A stretch of 7,267 bases of DNA from Bacteroidales bacterium (GTDB taxonomy: Bacteria; Bacteroidota; Bacteroidia; Bacteroidales; WCHB1-69): assembly GCA_031273515.1 (NCBI GenBank), contig JAISRU010000246.1, positions 1 to 7,267 of the forward strand, given 5' to 3'. Positions 4,048-7,267 of this stretch are shown here, piece by piece (position 1 is the stretch's first letter; every line of letters begins with the position of its first letter). The notes under the pieces were generated by a model. The model did not search any database, was not told the origin of the DNA, and saw only the letters and a program-made list of their open reading frames with translations. Made by a program: the position numbers and the translations under genes.

Positions 4048-4907
4048 GCCGTAATGTTTTTTTCGTTACGTTTTTTGATAGCGTATATTTTCCGCTTCAC
4101 GCGACGAAGATCCCCTTCGCTTTCACGTACAATTTGTCCAATAATCGCTTTATCGCTAATCCCGTTTGCCATACAAACCTCTGTTATATCGTTGGCATTG
4201 GCTCCAAACATCGGTATGAAATTCTTACCAATACGGCTGTATATTTCCTTATACCCCTTCCGATTGAGCCGACGACCCCGTTCTATACGCTTTTCCAAAT
4301 AATTCGTCGCAAGCAACACAAGTCCGCAACTGCCTTCCAGCTGATTGTACATCGTGATGAAAAAATAAAGCACGTTATCACTCAGTTTGTCTGCTTCATC
4401 CATGATAATAAGCGGTTTTTCTATCTTTTTCAACTCGCCTACAATCAACTGTATCAAATCACCCACCGTGTCGCTGTGTGCCGTCCGTCCCATCACCCGA
4501 AGCAATTCATGAAGAAAAAACTTCCTGTTCCAAAAATCACTGCAACTCAACACGTATACATTCGGATTGTTTTCACTGTAATGCTTCGACACATTCGACT
4601 TGCCCGTACCCGGCTCGCCGCATATTGCCATTGCTTCCGAATCCAACTGAGCATCCCCGAACAGTTGGTTTAACATCCGGTAATCGCGCGTTTCTACTAT
4701 GTTCCACGTCCGACTTCCTGCGCCTATCTGAGACGCTATATTGCGCCACATCGTATCGTTTATCAGTTCCCACTCCCCATTGAGCAACTTACTGATCGTC
4801 GCAGCCGATACGTCTCGCAAACTGTTCGCTGCCTTGTTCTGACTGCCTTTTGTCAAGCAATATGCCTGCAGTCTCTCCTGAATCTCTTTTTTTTCGGTAT
4901 CATTCAT
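4044..4907 (-). CDS. MuB-like AAA+ transposition ATPase
   Basis: This 287-residue protein matches Mu B in size (Mu B is about 312) and layout. The N-terminal 65 residues form an Xre-like helix-turn-helix: QNKAANSL then VSAATISKLLNGEW (33-46). The AAA+ core has Walker A GEPGTGKS (97-104), Walker B LIIMDEAD (166-173) and sensor-1 ATN (200-202), then an Arg-rich segment (RIERGRRLNR, 207-216) where an arginine finger could lie. A C-terminal helical domain (DLRRVKRKIYAIKKR) fits DNA-contacting lid helices. Mu B binds target DNA with ATP, is released by the transposase from nearby sites to give target immunity, and stimulates strand transfer. Position directly after the transposase (27 bp gap) supports the role. 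All ATPase residues are intact. Confidence 0.93.
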   Translation of the reverse strand: MNDTEKKEIQERLQAYCLTKGSQNKAANSLRDVSAATISKLLNGEWELINDTMWRNIASQIGAGSRTWNIVETRDYRMLNQLFGDAQLDSEAMAICGEPGTGKSNVSKHYSENNPNVYVLSCSDFWNRKFFLHELLRVMGRTAHSDTVGDLIQLIVGELKKIEKPLIIMDEADKLSDNVLYFFITMYNQLEGSCGLVLLATNYLEKRIERGRRLNRKGYKEIYSRIGKNFIPMFGANANDITEVCMANGISDKAIIGQIVRESEGDLRRVKRKIYAIKKRNEKNITA

Positions 4908-4934
4908 ATTTTGTTTATATTTATTTTAATTTAA

Positions 4935-6920
4935 TTACACCCTGTTGTAAATGTCCGCCTCGTCGTAGCCTTCTATGCCGACCGGAACTAATTCGCTTTC
5001 CTTTTTCTGGACGCTTCCCACTGTCGCACGCGATTTCTTGCTTATGCCCGCTATTCTGGGCATATTCAACCCGTGCTGTGAAGGATGCTCCCCATGTTTC
5101 TCCAATATATCTTCTGTCTTTTGCTGCATGTCTATGCGCAATGTCTTGTTCATACTGTCGTTGTACTTCAAAAAGAATGTATCAAAGCTGTCCTGTTCCT
5201 GTATGTTCCGATGTGTTTCTATGTATTTTTGCGCTATCGTAACAAAACGATAATCATCTTTATGCGTCCTTTCATACAGCGATACGCTTGTCATATCTTC
5301 AGGATCGTAACCAATGTGGAATTTCCGGTCTACGTTCTTTCGCAAAAAATCATAATCCGGCAAACCCTCTACCGTCTGTACCTCGTAACTGTATTTTTGC
5401 CTTTTCAATGTCATTGTAATGCCGTTAGAACGGTATTTTATCGGCTCCGGATTTATCACTCCGAACATGTATATCATGTCCCGCAATTCTATCTTTTTCG
5501 ACTTCGGGTTTTCGCTCTTCCTGTACATCTCTATCCGTTTTATCCCTGTCTTTGGATGCATCCCCTCGTTCCATTCCTTACGACATCCCTCATACAGTCG
5601 TATCGTCTGCTCCAAATTCTGGAGATTGTTCTTATTTGAAAGCAAAAACTCTCTGTTTGCCTTGCTTTCCTGTTTTTTCGATGTTATATTCTGTCCCGTG
5701 AAACACCAGTGACGATGCATCACCTGTTGCTGAAATCTACCAAACAAACTTTCTATTGTCTTGCTTTTTCCGTTGTAAGGCTGTGTGTTTATTGCTATAT
5801 TCGACAGGCTCCGAAAGAATTGTCCCGACACTAATTTTTTATGCCCTCCCTGATTGTCAAAACGGATTTCATAAGGCTTGTAGCCGCTAAACCGCATCGC
5901 CATTTTATATGCATGATATTGCGCTTCGAAATCTTCCGTATCGCTTACATGATAACCCAGCAGACACTCGCTGTAGACGTCTATCACCTCATACACATTG
6001 CAGGTTTTTATGTTGCCGTTTTCGTCCAAGTAGAAGAAATTCAGCTTTGTTCCGTCACCGTACCACAGCGAATCTCGCATTGAGGGCATGATCGTTTTGT
6101 TTATGCGGGTATATTTCTCTTTTGCCGTCAGTTCACCGTAACGACTGCCATACCACAACGGCTTTACCTCCGGACGATTTAAAAACAAATCAATGGCTTT
6201 TTCGCTTCGCAGTTCTTTCCACCCTTCTATCTTCGCAAGGGCATTGTATTCTTCAAACAACTGCATCACCGTACATCTGTTTATCATGGATGCGTAGCGC
6301 GCTGTCAGCCATTCTTTGGCTTCATCGTTTATCTTTTCTGTGTTTTTGTTCCCGAAATGACCCCGTATCAGCGTTTGATACCCTTCCGCAAAGAAATCCT
6401 TGTATTTCTGTTCAAATTTGCGGGCAGTTACAGGCAAACCATTCGGATAATCACTCATGACTTCCTGCGCATATCCAACACAATACGCCCACCATTCCTT
6501 CTTTACCGGCTTTTTATTCAGACGTTTCCGTACAATTTCATGTTCCCTGTATTTTTCCCGAAGCGCATTCAGTATAGAGGCTTCGTTTGTATATTGTGTG
6601 ATTGTATTGTCGGGCAGTTTCATATCGTTATCGTCGCCGTAACGATACCCGCGAAAGAAATCCAACGCATTACCGTCTATGCTGATATAGTGCGACGCTA
6701 ACTTCGGTTCATCCACCTTGCCGAATTTTGCTTCTATCTTTTCCATCCTGTCCCGACGGCGAATACTTTTTACATCTATATATGTGTTCCCGTCAATGCC
6801 ACGACTGACAATAGAAAGACCATTACGTTGTCTGTCCATTCGGAATTGATGGTAGCTTAGTCCTGCCGACAACCAATCGTTTACCGTAATCGCTATTTTG
6901 TCGTTTATTGTCTGGTACAT
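4935..6920 (-). CDS. MuA-like DDE transposase
   Basis: The 661 residues almost equal the length of Mu A (663). It would cut the phage ends and join them to target DNA. The RNase H-like core starts at about residue 282. Its acidic triad is Asp289 in WYGDGTKLNFF, Asp355 in IRFDNQGGHK and Glu390 in KTIESLFGRFQQ; the 35-residue step from second Asp to Glu is typical of the DDE/integrase fold. The first 240 residues should hold the end-binding domains; the segment PVTARKFEQKYKDFF (163-177) looks like one helical DNA-binding unit. Residues about 495-565 (IKYRSNGITMTLKR onward) fit the Mu C-terminal beta-barrel, and the charged tail (600-661) is where Mu A contacts its ATPase partner. It starts at ATG 6920, 21 bp after the small acidic gene. 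No frame damage is seen, so it is probably functional. Confidence 0.95.
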   Translation of the reverse strand: MYQTINDKIAITVNDWLSAGLSYHQFRMDRQRNGLSIVSRGIDGNTYIDVKSIRRRDRMEKIEAKFGKVDEPKLASHYISIDGNALDFFRGYRYGDDNDMKLPDNTITQYTNEASILNALREKYREHEIVRKRLNKKPVKKEWWAYCVGYAQEVMSDYPNGLPVTARKFEQKYKDFFAEGYQTLIRGHFGNKNTEKINDEAKEWLTARYASMINRCTVMQLFEEYNALAKIEGWKELRSEKAIDLFLNRPEVKPLWYGSRYGELTAKEKYTRINKTIMPSMRDSLWYGDGTKLNFFYLDENGNIKTCNVYEVIDVYSECLLGYHVSDTEDFEAQYHAYKMAMRFSGYKPYEIRFDNQGGHKKLVSGQFFRSLSNIAINTQPYNGKSKTIESLFGRFQQQVMHRHWCFTGQNITSKKQESKANREFLLSNKNNLQNLEQTIRLYEGCRKEWNEGMHPKTGIKRIEMYRKSENPKSKKIELRDMIYMFGVINPEPIKYRSNGITMTLKRQKYSYEVQTVEGLPDYDFLRKNVDRKFHIGYDPEDMTSVSLYERTHKDDYRFVTIAQKYIETHRNIQEQDSFDTFFLKYNDSMNKTLRIDMQQKTEDILEKHGEHPSQHGLNMPRIAGISKKSRATVGSVQKKESELVPVGIEGYDEADIYNRV

Positions 6921-6941
6921 CTTATATATAGATATAATGTT

Positions 6942-7115
6942 TTACAGTTCATTAATATATTGAACAACCTCGTCGTCGTCGAGGGTGTGAAAATAACAAT
7001 GATCCCCATCCTCTATCTCTGCGAAAACAGAATCATGATCGTAATCCTCAAAATCTTTCACAATGTCATCTGTGTATCTGTATTTTTTTCTGATTTCTAA
7101 TTCGCTTACTTTCAT
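6942..7115 (-). CDS. Small, highly acidic protein at the head of the operon (57 aa)
   Basis: This 57-residue frame begins MKVSELEIRKKYRYTDD and ends VVQYINEL. The first 20 residues hold all the Lys and Arg. Residues 21-57 contain no Lys or Arg but 14 Asp/Glu, including a DDDE run (46-49), giving a net charge near -12. The family is not recognised. It sits where Mu places ner, the first early gene before A, but no helix-turn-helix is evident. The first-in-operon position, the A-rich sequence before the ATG at 7115 and the short 21-bp gap to the transposase support it as real. Its charge would suit a DNA-mimic or a protein that sequesters a DNA-binding partner; this is inference from composition only. 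Confidence 0.65.
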   Translation of the reverse strand: MKVSELEIRKKYRYTDDIVKDFEDYDHDSVFAEIEDGDHCYFHTLDDDEVVQYINEL

Positions 7116-7145
7116 TTCGGTTGATTTTAATTTTTAATTTCTTTG

Positions 7146-7191
7146 TTCCCCGCCGCATCTCGCTTGCGGACGACCTCTTCGGTTCGGGGAA
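7146..7191. promoter_or_regulatory. Inverted repeat / three-way-junction structure between divergent starts
   Basis: On the plus strand an outer arm TTCCCCG (7146-7152) pairs with CGGGGAA (7185-7191). Directly after the left arm lies an inner hairpin CCGCA (7153-7157) with TGCGG (7165-7169) around a 7-base loop, and the remaining spacer (about 7173-7183) can form a short ACC/GGT hairpin. Together they can fold as a compact three-way junction. On the plus strand it is followed by ATTTTTG (7191-7197), which resembles an intrinsic terminator; on the minus strand no T-run follows. It lies in the leader of the leftward operon and overlaps the -33 region of the rightward promoter. It could be an operator, an RNA leader structure or a terminator against read-through; these are not separable from sequence. 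Confidence 0.55.
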
Positions 7192-7198
7192 TTTTTGC

Positions 7199-7206
7199 TA
7201 CCTTTG
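7199..7206 (+). promoter_or_regulatory. Bacteroides-type -7 box (TACCTTTG) for the rightward gene
   Basis: TACCTTTG followed by CA is an excellent match to the Bacteroidetes primary-sigma -7 element TAnnTTTG. Transcription would start near 7212-7214, about 24 bases before the ATG at 7237. The -33 element is weak (TTCG at 7178-7181, about 17 bp upstream) and lies within the inverted repeat, which suggests a regulated promoter. Confidence 0.7.
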
Positions 7207-7215
7207 CAGCAATCA

Positions 7216-7223
7216 CAAACTTA
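7216..7223 (-). promoter_or_regulatory. Possible -7 box (TAAGTTTG) for the leftward operon
   Basis: Read on the minus strand, 7223-7216 is TAAGTTTG, an exact match to TAnnTTTG. A start near 7209 would give a leader of about 94 bases containing the inverted repeat before the first ATG at 7115. No convincing -33 box is found at the usual distance; a TTTG at 7254-7251 is too far. It faces the rightward -7 box with only nine bases between them. Confidence 0.35.
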
Positions 7224-7236
7224 AATATTTTTTATC

Positions 7237-7267
7237 ATGAAAAACAGTTTCAAAGCTGGCGATGTCG
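7237..7267 (+). CDS. Start of a rightward gene (first 10 codons, runs off right edge)
   Basis: ATG at 7237 opens MKNSFKAGDV before the window ends. It is the only gene on the plus strand and has a good promoter box 30 bases upstream and an AT-rich leader, so it is probably real. The FKAGDV start is like that of short DUF2158/YodC-type proteins (FK.GDVV.LKSGGP..TV in relatives), but ten residues are too few to identify it. By Mu analogy a divergent gene here could be the lysogenic repressor, or it could already be a host gene outside the prophage. Confidence 0.55.
   Translation, partial: MKNSFKAGDV

Larger units (their letters stand above)
1..7115 (-). mobile_element. Early region of a Mu-like transposable prophage (partial)
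   Basis: All genes from 7115 to the left edge lie on the minus strand with very short gaps or 4-bp overlaps. The order MuA-type transposase, MuB-type ATPase, GemA/DUF1018-like protein, DUF3164 protein and DNA methyltransferase is characteristic of the early region of Mu-like phages. No structural (head or tail) genes are in view; they would be expected beyond the left edge. The right limit is set at the first leftward gene. The true element end, with transposase-binding repeats and a flanking target duplication, could not be identified and may lie between 7116 and the right edge or beyond it. A defective conjugative or IS-like relative is possible but less likely given the GemA and DUF3164 genes. 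Confidence 0.85.

Noticed and set aside
4134..4673. Plus-strand open frame of 179 codons opposite the MuB-like gene
   Set aside because: It is antisense to a well-supported AAA+ gene and has no recognisable motif. It was used as a caution that long chance frames occur in this window.
5085..5639. Plus-strand open frame of 184 codons opposite the transposase gene
   Set aside because: It lies wholly antisense to a clear MuA-like gene, its product is a Cys/Tyr/Phe-rich string typical of a reversed coding strand, and no promoter box or family motif is seen.
7116..7236. Prophage end with transposase-binding sites, for example a TGTGATTG start at 7216 on the minus strand
   Set aside because: The likeness to the Mu terminus is only a few bases, no repeated binding sites were found and the opposite end is not in view for comparison.

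Overview
This window is most likely the early (transposition and replication-control) region of a Mu-like transposable prophage in a member of the Bacteroidales. The Mu assignment rests on a leftward (minus-strand) gene train that runs, in order: a small acidic gene, a 661-aa MuA-type DDE transposase, a MuB-type AAA+ ATPase with an N-terminal helix-turn-helix, a second P-loop ATPase, a small membrane protein, a GemA/gp16-like protein (DUF1018), a Cys-rich mini-protein, a DUF3164 protein, two small unknowns, a C5-cytosine methyltransferase, another small unknown, and the start of a DUF4406 protein cut by the left edge. The Bacteroidales assignment rests on a TAnnTTTG-type promoter box (TACCTTTG), starts without Shine-Dalgarno sequences but with A-rich upstream bases, and the general look of the proteins. 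From memory the order resembles the Hankyphage/BV01 group of Bacteroides Mu-like phages; no database comparison was possible.

Layout. 7237-7267 is the first ten codons of a rightward gene. 7116-7236 is a divergent control region with -7-like boxes facing each other and a strong inverted repeat. 7115-2758 is the transposition block (acidic gene, A, B, second ATPase, membrane protein, GemA). 2763-2248 holds the Cys-rich gene and a 261-bp non-coding stretch full of small repeats plus a hairpin resembling the T-arm/acceptor half of a tRNA. 2247-1 is a second tight block (DUF3164, two small genes, methyltransferase, small gene, DUF4406). Many junctions are 4-bp ATGA overlaps (4047, 3445, 1088, 357, 175), so the genes are probably one translationally coupled operon.

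How the genes fit together. The transposase and its AAA+ partner would carry out replicative transposition and target choice. GemA and DUF3164 are standard early Mu-like accessory genes. The methyltransferase probably protects or marks phage DNA. The DUF4406 protein has a nucleoside-deoxyribosyltransferase-like start and may act on nucleotides.

The two most interesting observations are these. (1) A 177-codon open frame (946-413) is nested in the +1 frame of the methyltransferase. It carries its own set of recognisable phage-protein motifs, so this stretch may encode two proteins. (2) Short AATTGAY heptamer arrays sit exactly at gene junctions, supply stop codons to upstream genes and in several cases abut the next ATG.
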